NCBI RefSeq assembly: GCF_036898825.1
Contig: NZ_JARUND010000002.1
Location: 1,922,001 to 1,986,000, forward strand
Length of the DNA stretch: 64,000 nt
Origin: Streptomyces sp. B21-083
Lineage (GTDB): Bacteria > Actinomycetota > Actinomycetes > Streptomycetales > Streptomycetaceae
Reading direction: 5' to 3'
Shown here piece after piece: positions 12,001 through 18,500 of this stretch. A program made the position numbers and the translations under genes. Below the pieces are notes generated by a model. It was not told the DNA's origin. It ran no database searches and worked only from the letters and a program-made list of their open reading frames with translations. Numbering within the stretch: the stretch's first letter is position 1; each line of letters opens with the position of its first letter.

Positions 12001-13875
12001 GCGACGCCGTACCCTGCGACGCAGGGGGGTGAGACGGTCGCCGCGGCGACCGAACTGCGGGACTGGACTCGGCATCCGCTGCGGACCCTGCCCGGCCTCC
12101 TGGCCTCGGGGATCGACGCCGCCGACCCGGCGGCCCAACTGTGGCTCGCCATCGGCGACACCGGCACCGCCACCGGGCAACAGCAGCTCAGCCGGGCCCT
12201 GTTCGCCGTGTCCCGCGCCGCCGCGAGCGTCCACAAGCCCGTCGAACTCGTCCTGCGCGCCGACGACAGCACCCTCACCTTCTGGAACTTCGGCCCCGAC
12301 GGCACCCTTTCGGGGCTCGGCGAGGCAGGTAGGGCCGCCTGGGGACGGTTCGACGGCCGGGCCACCGCGCTGACCGACGCGGCGGAGGCGGAACAGGACG
12401 CGCGCGAGGTGGAGTTCGGCCTCCGGAGCGACAACTCCGTTCACCAGGGCGTGCTGACGCGGGCCCAGAACGAGGCGGTCCTCGCGGACGAGGCCCTGGC
12501 AGCCGCGCGTACCACCGCCGAGGCCGCCGAAGGGGCCGTCGCGGCGGCCCGGGAGGCACGGGAGCAGGCCGAGCGGGACAGGGACCTGCGGCAGCGGGAG
12601 GTCGAGCGTCAACGTGGTCTCGTCGCCGCGCAGTCGGCGCACGTCGGCGCACTCGACGGGGACATCCGGCTCGCGGAACTGCGGGTGCGGGAGGCGGACT
12701 CGATCGTCACCGACATCGACCGCGGCCGGCCCGCCGACGACGGCAATGAGCGGCCGGACAAGATCCGGGCCCGCGAGGCCCACCTGGTGCTCGACGGGTT
12801 GCGGGCCGCCAGGGACAGGCAGAGGACGGTCCTGGACGGCATCGAGGGCGAGCTGGGGACGGCGCAGGAGGCCGAAGTGGCCGCGCAACGTGTTCTGCCC
12901 GTGCTGCGTCGCGCCGAAGAGGAGGCCGAGCTCGCCGCCGGGCAGCCCCGCGCCACGCTGGCCGACGCGGTCGAGCGTCTCCGTACCGCCGTGGCGGCAC
13001 GCGACGAAGCCCTGCTGTACGCGGAGGAACTCGCCAACCGGATCACGGCTGCCGAGGACCGCCAGAAGGCCGAGGCCCGCATCCAGACAGCCCAGGAGCA
13101 GGCTCTCCCCGCCCTCGCGGCCCGGGCCGCCGCCGACCGCACGGCACCGCCCGTCGACGTACCGACGGGCTCCCTGGCCTCAACTCCGCCCCGGTGGCCG
13201 GACCTCAGCGCCCACGCCACCCCGGCCCGGGGACTCCCCCCGGCCGACGTGGCTCCGCATGAGGCGGAACACACGGCCCCCGGGGCCGCTGCGACCCGTG
13301 ACGCGTCGGGCACCGACGACGTGGCGCCGACCGACGATGGCGCGGGCCGGGTGACCGTGGACGGTTCGTTCGGCGCCGCGCTGCTGGCCGCCGTGGCCGT
13401 GAAGGTGCCCTCGGGCACCGGCGGGCCGCAGCAGTTGACCGGCGTCGACAGCACCGGCACCCTGCACGACTGGGCGCGCGGGCGGCTGATGGAGCCGGGC
13501 CCCCTCGGACTTCCAGCCGGAGTCCGGCTGCCTGCCGGTGACGACACCCTGTCGGTGGCGGAGATCCGCTCCCTGGGCATCGACGTGACGTCGGGCATGG
13601 AGGCCGAGGCCGTCATGCTCGGCGGTCGGCTGACCGTCGCCGCCGTGTCTCTCGACCCCGGACAACAGCTCCAACTCATGCTGAACCGGCCGGAGTCGGG
13701 AGATTACGTTGCCACAGTGGCCGCGCTGGCGGCCCAGGCGCTGGGCCGGGATATCGTGATCGTCGGCCCGGGTCCCGTCGAACACCGGTACGGCTCCGTC
13801 CCCGGTGAGCCGATCCGGATCACGTTCGACGGCGCGGGGTACTCCACGCCCGCTCACCACCTGCCGGAGAGCTGA
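1..13875 (+). CDS. Giant multidomain toxin-like/secreted protein, 5' partial
   Basis: The reading frame is open from base 1, so the gene begins left of the window; the TTG at 43 is only an internal possibility. Order seen: a helical N-terminal part; a domain with 'LILGETHG' (about 877-906) and a later 'GKAHSDWH' (about 1309-1335), which resembles the Tiki/ChaN/EreA superfamily; a Ser/Ala linker; module M (1600-2244) with 'HEIGHQLGLRDE', a metzincin-like HExxHxxGxxD zinc motif; module R (2467-4143) and a second R (4261-5937); a second M (5992-6636, 'HEVGHQLGLRDE'); a long Thr/Ser/Gly-rich, probably beta-rich region (about 6700-12350); a coiled coil (about 12370-13130); and a C-terminal domain (about 13340-13875) vaguely like OTU proteases. 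Modules are separated by 'DPLAP'-type tags. It is probably a polymorphic-toxin-like or adhesin-like protein, but the function is not known. Confidence 0.85.
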   Translation, partial: PEYPAQSPDAYRRQLAGYDADQALADYGSALTALGRAQADFEAAESARASGEGTSHGREWAEAQGRMHDARSRVTDVINHLTVLEVDAPSSEVDEADLIRRPRLRGGVLGFGRPRPPQDLLASPAGPSLVYPPRRNVVHKTFRWMKPNRAETDRLAPVAAAINTGGPVPGIRMNEAGTTFKTDWDPVTFGNLDQLARMTLRQEIRDPLNAAHPEMQMLDSAAWWKAVGQLDHRTAGFWRGQEARTRALEAEITRQLNNRPPSLSPAELAAVDAALQAAPDALTGATTLLNTHQGLILGETHGASTSWPFLINNMAALRAQGMGTIYVEALRGDSFQPSLNAYFQAPVNAPMPIELRRMATLYDSSHNSQTGLGLLATLEAARANGVRVVAMDGLPAASSMTSGWGSYERAVKFNAYAALTVQRDRTGRNDGYIAVIGKAHSDWHLPPAIPHPAGGPVLPAHYPGLSQLLHLPSVQLDAQSTALDRILPTAVLPPGVYDPTIDDDTLPTPISTSGSTSTSTSASASASASASASWDAARAEAVPVERSHTWVDPVSRPRAADGSPTQYVVRSGFDVRRFTHDGEPVTDLTVHVQFTNADSVPEADRQAVWDRMAAGVERVFNAPGLRLPSGDRVHVTVVPVPPGGQAHLKVELVAPTDGRATSHHVWHTDGSDQDFVHEIGHQLGLRDEYRDATSPQRPQVEGSLMGNYGLPVPASVRTEAASTDSEQHYTHGGLRPRHLALINALIGDGGLTPRADTAAGPAHGAEPLAPATTSTSTSVPEHTLWHQLLDGPADQQPALLTAIGDTRGGTAPSDDEVVLRGRVRDGLRHLPGVTVVVDIAANFGHQAAATMMIDSLTELGYEGPVTVIAPPDVRERLDVLLSAPMRARIEWVSDSFDPTFAYDATSRPRDGHLVLVAANDALVDDAELAANFLHFTGGDQAVVLRPYAWNGGHRYLYTRTGPDADAEVTDLQGTDGIPDSALYRFEVPRVTGAALDETINAQVEPPERAAGLRAVAAEVGGRRMELMPAYGLHNLHPAERASTLAALAEGVHGAGLGRPSVVLALGNATVDFAPRHEASWLRQLTLDDPELPRVLAEAGPDDVVIVEAGNLSQDLFRQVYQMGTLPAVVEGANTTNTLQVQGRPYFSVRTNNTPYDPLAGTPDDSAAVDELQAVTGAIVARSAWGEALENLPSWEAAGRAETAVSVLNALPPDTESDDGRLLLGPDEAERLRRAFGERAGEDIAAILGPDHADLDTVRELMEPDRPNEPSYRRMDRLQEHWVYLTPAERDALLAAVRESHGRHLENLRQESAEYSVAPDPEQVVLLSRAVADAGRPDSRLGGYFARLTEQAHQPDRDQVLQALGTVFPPQPGPGADPLAPTVRTLGGARRPDVPVTPAPASPAEGADPLAPVSEATLRRRVRDGLGALPGVTVVVDDAANFGHQAAATMLADSLDELGYHGRITVIAPENVQQRLGVLLSAPLRARIDWVTDTFDPAIAYDTTSRPRDGHLVLVAANDALVDDAELAANFLHFTGGDQAVVLRPYAWNGGHRYLYTRTGPDADAEVTDLQGTDGIPDSALYRFPVPRVTGAALDEMIADQASTPARAAGLRAVARAVDGDRVNLMPAYGMHNLHPSERASTLGALAEGIHGARLDRAAVLLALGNATVDIAPRHQAPWLTQLRLDDPELPRRVAEARPGEVIVVEAGNLTQDLFRQVYQMGTLPAVVEGANTSNMLQVLGRPYFSVRTNTTPYDPLAGTSDDSAAVDALQQVTEAIVARSEWGEEFENLPAGLMAGRAETARSVLGSLESETTDGEVTLYLGYNELVRLRDVFGDETRAVVLGVLGEGHSAMATIDTMLAPAPAGMPDYKWSMQLQEEWAELTPAERDGLLAVVTGVHERQLADLRAESAALSVAPPPHQVAVIARAIADADRPESQLGRYFGRLTEQALRPDNDQVLQALGRVFTTDTTEGVDPLAPTAGQDHTETPDPVPPSPPGWDAARAGASPVERSHTWVDPVSRPRGANGSLTQYVVRSGFDVRRFTHDGEPVTDLTVHVQFTNADSVPEADRQAVWDRMAAGVERVFNSPGHRLPGGDRIHVTVTPVPSGGHAHLKVRLAARGSGARTSHHTWRLDGTGQDFVHEVGHQLGLRDESPDASAPQRPRVEGSLMGDYGLAVPESVSTEAVSADAEQHYAHGGLRPRHLALINALIGDPDPDPVAASGPRPDPVLGADPLAPAPPSPFVRDYGSRHDGNVGLVQVEPLPARVVDGVHQQVLRALGFGAPAAQDHPVLGQLRDRLGAEQLVLALPYLRSGMGHRVTVTVDGRERTVDVRLGLRDPAPSPRYGTHDVTDPDVRVERRGFGAQESGDSESSGNFRTVPVPWSVSMPVAAAGALRGWEFSPSLSLTHNQLSLSTSVTQLVQTTTAQRSNELSQAYEFTSEWEVRVDSPRMAPPVNWSPPQAHGPVTVWFPQHLAVADTSGTPLPPPAGLDDLPVWGVDTVADPQRLLESVLSAFHDELSTLSASSAQELEAFLAEPVLRGTLPMQRSGGIFSPLLLDSRGRAIGMFKVTTEITTGTPTHRTLDTKINLESHLVQTVKVDGQAKITNAVGVDIGIGPAFTGDHAAKHPDASKKVAGSLVGKGGVRWQTSDTLGNGGTAAVMHGLRTNRSHLLTPATVRHTVTLVRPGGGETPHVLDPWHDGMQLRLLTRESAQGHRPTPEERRALPAELENLEAIGITAAPLAVEGPQELFGHAEVWLRANGFLPPETNVRNLVLPDESLVQAQLNNLRRFEQARSDLGLRAATDAMVDGGHPLWLERPTTTGTHRVKLNLTAVRDPGTTTGTGTGAAGGTGAAVAPPSIHTRTRTDIQHVSLASFGMAGTEQQASGYGWSLGFGGGPSGPVGPYTDGPRGLAVPYTKGSGTLGGAADYSYGRQTGHTATVGAGLAHDQLFIGSGQGSEAFEIPARFALDLYDGPGAEPSVRFAEHTAPAPVEPPVLPVPGEAAFGDLQLHLLEEGRPSGPRPRTVSGTITLAVPHHRTLEPASEPASPAPAPTVSQPVAADHSRLAMTGPDGSPLPGIVKLPDDAIVDVFRGSGVLQETLRQIVEGTHPGRPETGRLGSMASAVGAASPQLLAWAARSVASNLAGQSAGDPTTVAAEVRQAALSPGNLVARAHQIFKGGYVVEGITLPGLGADQEYALEIRGVLHSARHLHSAKQYLETGVAATDSAAQQKSVSGTHQTGLAVTGTRTPATAPAAPAPPVPSGTGTGTGTASTPAPPTVFGPSGKYSYTSRTEDSGTVSSSTSVNRTATESGMEHRVGADATILITVRRGTRNVVGNTLGFGSESDVTVAVDLPQAVQFLMTDGQLSRFEGWFTGVAGLTPPLPAPAELPLPKRFTRTGEPGMAAVLSVTQFEESEPVPAAEPDGVGADSEGPTTGAPVAGPASESAEGAEAAQEAPPAPTAQPALAERRDRLRAELTALVEAEAPGVTQPGHSSYLPGVASRIADYTSTAGLRALPGRGPRGAQRFHFRHLALGGARLVEVTLTARPRADETELRGVRGRNAGPGTGLEQFHGHTPAGVSTGTTSTTQHGLTLNPTTRYPRPGQDTRTDRSGPGLSVGSAKSQGAKAASTAEDRFWLRTDSAADFDLDYEFTASVRSELVADWPPNLIGGALQGGVLAWYDTDEAAATESWISRALSARPYRTATVPASVTLRFTGGEAAPAEVVEAPLTPTVGTTAPAPRGDRFVPMGPAPVFEFNAWSELTTALDAVAPGQDRGWRSPSTSTSAESTAVRIGELIQAGDIALDHPRTAAGLTDTLPGAFPFESAPGSPPSLSVTLHNPRRVTLSADVTLDRVRIASTTGGSSRSFSTTGGISFQGVYSTDDPDRVLGGFSAPLLARQPQAVGSSGGTTGGVREWLKTGSTSAPADGTHGTRTYEALVDAHLTVRGPEGVRHVSGAATVRIGERDALGYGITPPRTQAQVYDLPAMVRAAADAEAGAAATPYPATQGGETVAAATELRDWTRHPLRTLPGLLASGIDAADPAAQLWLAIGDTGTATGQQQLSRALFAVSRAAASVHKPVELVLRADDSTLTFWNFGPDGTLSGLGEAGRAAWGRFDGRATALTDAAEAEQDAREVEFGLRSDNSVHQGVLTRAQNEAVLADEALAAARTTAEAAEGAVAAAREAREQAERDRDLRQREVERQRGLVAAQSAHVGALDGDIRLAELRVREADSIVTDIDRGRPADDGNERPDKIRAREAHLVLDGLRAARDRQRTVLDGIEGELGTAQEAEVAAQRVLPVLRRAEEEAELAAGQPRATLADAVERLRTAVAARDEALLYAEELANRITAAEDRQKAEARIQTAQEQALPALAARAAADRTAPPVDVPTGSLASTPPRWPDLSAHATPARGLPPADVAPHEAEHTAPGAAATRDASGTDDVAPTDDGAGRVTVDGSFGAALLAAVAVKVPSGTGGPQQLTGVDSTGTLHDWARGRLMEPGPLGLPAGVRLPAGDDTLSVAEIRSLGIDVTSGMEAEAVMLGGRLTVAAVSLDPGQQLQLMLNRPESGDYVATVAALAAQALGRDIVIVGPGPVEHRYGSVPGEPIRITFDGAGYSTPAHHLPES
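1543..1596 (+). repeat. In-frame hexanucleotide microsatellite (tctgcc)n
   Basis: Three tctac(g/a) hexamers are followed by five exact tctgcc hexamers and one tctgcg. They encode a Ser-Thr/Ser-Ala linker between the Tiki/ChaN-like domain and the first metalloprotease module. Because the unit is 6 bp, slippage would lengthen or shorten the linker without breaking the frame. Confidence 0.9.
1600..2244 (+). repeat. Metalloprotease-like module M, copy 1 (partner 5992-6636)
   Basis: A 645-bp (215-codon) module beginning 'WDAARA' and ending 'ALIGD'. Copy 2 lies exactly 4,392 bp downstream with the same length, so there is no net indel. Both carry the HExxHxxGxxD zinc-binding motif. Long stretches around 'VERSHTWVDPVS' are identical at the DNA level. 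Confidence 0.9.
2467..4143 (+). repeat. Unknown module R, copy 1 (partner 4261-5937)
   Basis: A 1,677-bp (559-codon) module, repeated exactly 1,794 bp downstream at the same length. Shared motifs include 'NFGHQAAA', 'RDGHLVLVAANDALVDDAE', 'LMPAYG' and 'LPAVVEGANT'. The layout (a Rossmann-like first half and a second half with 'VEAGNL' and 'LPAVVEGANT') hints at a GT-B-like glycosyltransferase fold, but this is a guess. Bases 2769-2957 and 4563-4751 are almost identical, which suggests recent gene conversion. Confidence 0.9.
4261..5937 (+). repeat. Unknown module R, copy 2
   Basis: Second copy of the 559-codon module described at 2467-4143. It differs mainly in the segment after 'AIVARS', where the helical part before the DPLAP tag has diverged, while its centre is nearly identical in DNA to copy 1. 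Confidence 0.9.
5992..6636 (+). repeat. Metalloprotease-like module M, copy 2
   Basis: Second copy of the 215-codon module with 'HEVGHQLGLRDE'. The Glu-Tyr after the zinc motif in copy 1 (DEY) is Glu-Ser here (DES), so the two copies may differ in activity. Confidence 0.88.
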
Positions 13876-13878
13876 GGC

Positions 13879-13989
13879 ATGGCCCGTGCAGCTCCGCCGC
13901 AACTCCCGTACCCAGTACCCCTGTACGCGATGCCCCGGTACTCGGTGACCCAGCACTCGGTGGCCCCGTACCACCCGATGACCCAGTAA
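13879..13989 (+). CDS. Candidate 36-aa Pro/Tyr/Gln-rich small protein
   Basis: ATG at 13879 lies 3 nt after the stop of the giant gene, with a purine-rich ggagag 5-6 nt ahead of the tgaggc preceding it. The frame runs to TAA at 13987-13989. The product would be rich in Pro, Tyr, Val, His and Gln, with PYPVP, PRYSV and PYHPM segments. The underlying DNA is an imperfect repeat of 'acccagtaccc' and 'ctcggtgaccc' units that continues past the stop to about 14015, so this may be repeat DNA rather than a gene. Confidence 0.3.
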   Translation: MARAAPPQLPYPVPLYAMPRYSVTQHSVAPYHPMTQ

Positions 13990-14048
13990 CCGATGACCCA
14001 GTACCCGGTGGGCCCCGCCCCCCACTGCCGCTCCGCCAGGAGGACGTC

Positions 14049-15308
14049 ATGACCGCCGCACAGAACGCCCCCCATGGGCAGTCCGCAGCCGCCGAGCCGG
14101 ACTCCGGTGCCGCCGCTCCGGCGCCGGACCCGACCGCGACCCCGTCCGCCCCCACGGCCGTTGCCGCGCCGGTGGCAGAACCGGCACCCACAGCCGCGTC
14201 TTCCCCGGACCCGAACCCGCAGCCGGACCCCGGCGCCGAACCGGACCCGGAGTCACAGCCGGAGGGTGAGGTGCGGCAGCCCGCCCCCGAGGCGGAGGCG
14301 GGGGCCCGGTCGGAGGGTGGGAGCCCGGCCGGTGACGGTGCCGCCGCTGCCGCGACCGTGCCCGAAGTGGTCACCCTGGGCGACGAGTCCGACGGCGGCG
14401 CCACCGCCGCCGCGCAGGACGGTCACCCCGGCCGCCCGTCCCGGGCCATCCTGGCCGCCGCGGCCATCGCGGGCGCGCTCCTGGTGTCGGTGCCGTTCCT
14501 GATCAGCGCCCGCGACAACGGCACCCCGACCCGTACCGCCGCCGGAGGCAGCACGGCGGACACCGTACTGAGCGACTCGCTGGGCGATGCGGCTCCCGGC
14601 GCCTTCGAATCGGCCGACCCGAAGCCGGACGCCGGCAGAGCGACGCCCTCCAAGTCGCCGTCGAAGGCGCCCGCGAAGGCCCCCGCCGGCGGCAAGGGCG
14701 CGGCGGCCGGCGCCGCCTCGGGCGCCGGTGCCGGTGCCGGTACCGGTGCTGCCGCGAACTCCGGCGGCAAAGGTCAGGGCGCGGGCTCCAACACGTCCCA
14801 GAACTCCTCCGGTTCGAAGAGCGGCAGCTCGGGATCCGGCACGAAGGGCTCGACCAGCGGCGGCGGTTCGAGCAACAGCGGCGGCAGCAGCGACACCAAG
14901 CCCGCCCCGGCCCCTGTCGTCGTACCCGGCGCGATCATCATCAGTCAGGCGTCCAACAAGTGCATCGACATCGTCGGCGACAAGGGCAAGGACGGCGCCC
15001 CGCTGGAGATCTGGTCGTGCAACGGCAAGGCCCAGCAGAAGTGGGTGTTCAAGTCGGACGGCACCGTGCGTGCCATGGGCCTGTGCATGGACGTCGCCTG
15101 GGGCTCCAGCGCGGACGGCGCGGTCATCCAGCTGGCCAGGTGCAGCGGCAACCCGGCCCAGAAGTTCATCCTCGCCGGACCCAACGACCTGGTGAATCCG
15201 CAGGCCAACAAGTGCGTCGACGTCAAGGACCAGAAGACGGGCAACGGCACCCGGCTCCAACTGTGGACGTGCAACGGCCAGCCCAACCAGAAATGGACCG
15301 CACGCTGA
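14049..15308 (+). CDS. Membrane-anchored ricin B-type lectin protein
   Basis: 419 aa, with ATG preceded by a clear 'aggagg' ribosome binding site. Residues 1-130 are Pro/Ala/Glu-rich and probably cytoplasmic and disordered. Residues about 133-154 form one transmembrane helix. Residues about 155-290 are a Ser/Gly/Lys-rich wall-spanning linker. Residues about 295-419 form a ricin B beta-trefoil with the repeated QxW/QxF signature (QQKW, AQKF, NQKW) and paired Cys (SNKCIDI, SCNGK, GLCMDV, NKCVDV). This fits a type II membrane protein presenting a carbohydrate-binding domain outside the cell. It follows the giant gene in the same direction and could be co-transcribed with it. A hairpin terminator lies about 76 bp downstream. 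Confidence 0.88.
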   Translation: MTAAQNAPHGQSAAAEPDSGAAAPAPDPTATPSAPTAVAAPVAEPAPTAASSPDPNPQPDPGAEPDPESQPEGEVRQPAPEAEAGARSEGGSPAGDGAAAAATVPEVVTLGDESDGGATAAAQDGHPGRPSRAILAAAAIAGALLVSVPFLISARDNGTPTRTAAGGSTADTVLSDSLGDAAPGAFESADPKPDAGRATPSKSPSKAPAKAPAGGKGAAAGAASGAGAGAGTGAAANSGGKGQGAGSNTSQNSSGSKSGSSGSGTKGSTSGGGSSNSGGSSDTKPAPAPVVVPGAIIISQASNKCIDIVGDKGKDGAPLEIWSCNGKAQQKWVFKSDGTVRAMGLCMDVAWGSSADGAVIQLARCSGNPAQKFILAGPNDLVNPQANKCVDVKDQKTGNGTRLQLWTCNGQPNQKWTAR

Positions 15309-15383
15309 CCGATTCGCTGTTTTTCGCTGCGTGTGGGCGATATCTCGTCCGGCCGGGTGACCGACGAAGATCACCAGGTCAGG

Positions 15384-15411
15384 GCGTCGGCTCCGGCGCG
15401 GGAGCCGACGC
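15384..15411 (+). terminator. Strong hairpin terminator after lectin gene
   Basis: A perfect 11-bp inverted repeat: gcgtcggctcc (15384-15394), loop of 6 nt, ggagccgacgc (15401-15411). There is no U-tract, as is usual for Streptomyces hairpin terminators. Confidence 0.75.
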
Positions 15412-15581
15412 CGCATCCCCCGTACAGCGCTCTCACCTGGCAGGCGTACTGGCGCGAGCCTAGTCTCGTACTAAAATTTCCGGCTTGTTACGGAACGGAG
15501 CTGGAGCCGGACAACCCCAGGCAGACCTGAGGGCCCTCGCCAGCGCCCCGGAGGTCTCCGGGAACGAGACGCGAGGACCTG
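15412..15581 (+). promoter_or_regulatory. Upstream region of the Pls-like gene with AT-rich island and small inverted repeat
   Basis: This gap between the terminator and the Pls-like start contains the only AT-rich patch nearby (about 15470-15492, 'ctaaaatttcc'), preceded by the inverted repeat tagt-ctcgt-acta (15461-15473). The promoter is probably here, but no convincing -35/-10 pair can be assigned by eye. An ATG at 15582 follows a purine-rich 'gaggacct'. Confidence 0.35.
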
Positions 15582-18500
15582 ATGGCAGCGCTACACGAGA
15601 GCAGTGCTCTCGGTCTGCTCGAGGACGAGATCCGCGAGCGGTTCGGCGACACGGCACGTTTCTCCGCGGGGCCCGCCGCCTCGCCGCGCACCCTCGTCGA
15701 CGTGTTCGACGCCACCGTACGTTCGTACCCGAACGAGCCCGCCCTCGACGATGGCACCACCGCGCTCACCTACCGGGCGCTGGCCGTCGAGGTCGAGGGC
15801 GTACGACGCCGGCTGAGCGCCGCCGGGGTCGGCCTCGGGGACCGTGTCGGGGTCCGGGTGCCGTCCGGCACCAATGAGCTGTACGTCGCCATCCTGGCCG
15901 TCCTCGCCGCCGGCGCCGCCTACGTTCCCGTGGACGCCGAGGACCCGGACGAGCGGGCCGAGCTGGTCTTCGGCGAGGCCGGTGTACGGGCCGTCGTCGG
16001 AGCGGGGTACGAGATCACCGTTCCGGGCGCCCGCAGTGAGCTGCCCGCGCGGCGGCCCGGGGTCGAGGACGACGCCTGGATCATCTTCACCTCCGGCTCC
16101 ACCGGGAAGCCCAAGGGCGTCGCCGTCAGCCATCGCAGCGCCGCCGCCTTCGTGGACGCCGAGGCCGCGCTGTTCCTCACCGACGATCCCGTAGGGCCCG
16201 GCGACCGGGTCATGGCGGGCCTCTCCGTGGCCTTCGACGCCTCCTGCGAGGAGATGTGGCTGGCCTGGCGCTACGGGGCCTGTCTGGTGCCCGTACCGCG
16301 CTCCCAGGTCCGTAGCGGCGCCGACCTGGGGCCCTGGCTGGTCGAGCAGGAGATCTCCGTCGTCTCCACCGTGCCCACACTGGCCGCGCTGTGGGAGCCC
16401 GAGACCCTCAACGACGTACGGCTGCTGATCTTCGGCGGGGAGGCCTGTCCGCCCGAGCTGGTGCAGCGGCTGGTGACGGAGGGGCGCGAGGTGTGGAACA
16501 CCTACGGGCCCACCGAGGCCACCGTCGTCGCCTGCGCCTCCCTGATGACCGGCGAGGAGCCGATCCGGATCGGGCTGCCCCTGAACGGCTGGGAGCTGGC
16601 CGTCGTCGACGAGGCCGGGGAGCCCGTCGCCATGGGCGGCAGTGGCCAGCTGGTCATCGGCGGTGTCGGACTCGCGCGGTACCTCGACGCCGACAAGGAC
16701 GCCGAGAAGTACGCGCCGCTCGAATCCCTCGGCTGGGAGCGCGCCTACCGCAGCGGAGACCTCGTCAAGGCCGAACCCGAGGGGCTGATCTTCCTCGGGC
16801 GGGCCGACGAGCAGATCAAGCTCGGCGGACGCCGTATCGAGCTGGGCGAGGTCGACTCGGCGCTCCAGGCGCTGCCCGGTGTCGCCGGTGCCGCGGCCGC
16901 CGTACGTACCGCCCGCAGCGGCAACCAACTGCTCGTCGGCTATGTCGTGACGCAGGACGGCTGGGACCAGGCCGCCGCCGTCGAGCGGCTGCGCGCCGAG
17001 CTGCCCGCCGCCCTGGTGCCGCTGCTCGCGCCGGTCGCCGAACTGCCGACGCGCACATCCGGCAAGGTCGACCGCAACGCCCTGCCGTGGCCGCTGGAGG
17101 GCATGGAGACCGGCCGCGCCGCCCAGCTGTACGGCACCGAGGCCTGGGTCGCCGAGCAGTGGAGCGAGGTGCTCGGCATCCCCGTGGGCAGCGCGGAAGA
17201 CGACTTCTTCGCGATCGGCGGCAGCAGTCTCGGCGCCGCCCAGCTCACCACGCGCCTGCGGACGCGCTATCCGAGCGCGGCCGTCCTCGACATCTACCAG
17301 CAGCCCGTACTGCGCAAGCTCGCCCGGCATCTGGAGGAGTCCGCGCAGGACGACACCAGCGGACGGGTCATCGCGCCGGTCCCGCTGCGCGCCAAGGCCG
17401 TACAGCTGCTGCTGCTCGTTCCGCTGTTCACGCTGATGGGGCTCCGGTGGGCGGTCGCGCTGGCCGCCGCCGCGAACGCGCTGCACTGGTTCGGCGCCTA
17501 TCCGTGGGCGCCGGCCACGTCGTGGTGGGCGGTGGCCGCCGGGGCCGCCGTGCTGTTCTCCCCGCCCGGGCGGCTCGCCCTCGCGGCCGGTGGGGCGCGG
17601 CTGCTGCTGCGCGGTGTGAAGCCGGGGCGGTATCCGCGCGGTGGCAGTGTGCATCTGCGGCTGTGGACCGCCGAGCGGCTCGCCGAGTTCAGCGGGGCGA
17701 CCTCGCTGACCGGTGCGTGGCTGGAGCGTTACGCGCGGGCGCTGGGCGGCAAGGTCGGCGCCGACGTCGATCTGCACTCGCTGCCCCCGGTCACCGGCAT
17801 GCTCAAGCTGGGGCGTGGGTCCGCCGTCGAGTCCGAGGTGGATCTGTCGGGGCACTGGCTCGACGGGGACCGGCTGGAGATCGGGCAGGTCAAGGTGGGT
17901 GCCGGCGCTGTCGTCGGGACGCGCAGCCTGCTCTTCCCGGGGGCGCGGGTCGGCAAGCGGGCCGAGGTGGCGCCGGGTTCGGCGGTCGTCGGAACGGTAC
18001 CGACCGGGCAGCGCTGGGCGGGGGCGCCGGCCGTGAAGCTCGGCAAGGCCAAGCGGAACTGGCCCAAGGAGCGTCCGCAGCGCGGGCGCGCCTGGCGGGC
18101 CATGTACGGCATCACCGGGTTCGCGCTCACCGCGCTGCCGGTCCTGGCGGGCGCGGTCGCGCTGCTGGTCGCGGGCCTGTTCGTCGACCCGGACGCCGGG
18201 CTCGGGACCGCGCTGCGGGGCATCGCGCTGGCGCTGGTGCCGGCCACACTGGCGTTCGGTCTCGCGTACGCGCTGATGCTGCTGATCGCCGTACGGCTGC
18301 TGAGCCTGGGCCTGCGCGAGGGTACGCATCCCACGCACAGCCGGATCGGCTGGCAGGCGTGGACGGTCACGCAGCTCATGGACCGCTCCCGCGAGACGCT
18401 GTTCCCGCTGTACGCCGGGCTGATCACGCCGGTGTGGCTGCGGCTGCTGGGGATGCGGATCGGGCGCGGCGCCGAGGTGTCGACGGTGCTGGCGCTGCCG

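Noticed and set aside
13900..14015. CRISPR-like short repeats
   Set aside because: Units are contiguous, imperfect and without unique spacers of constant length, and no cas genes are present.
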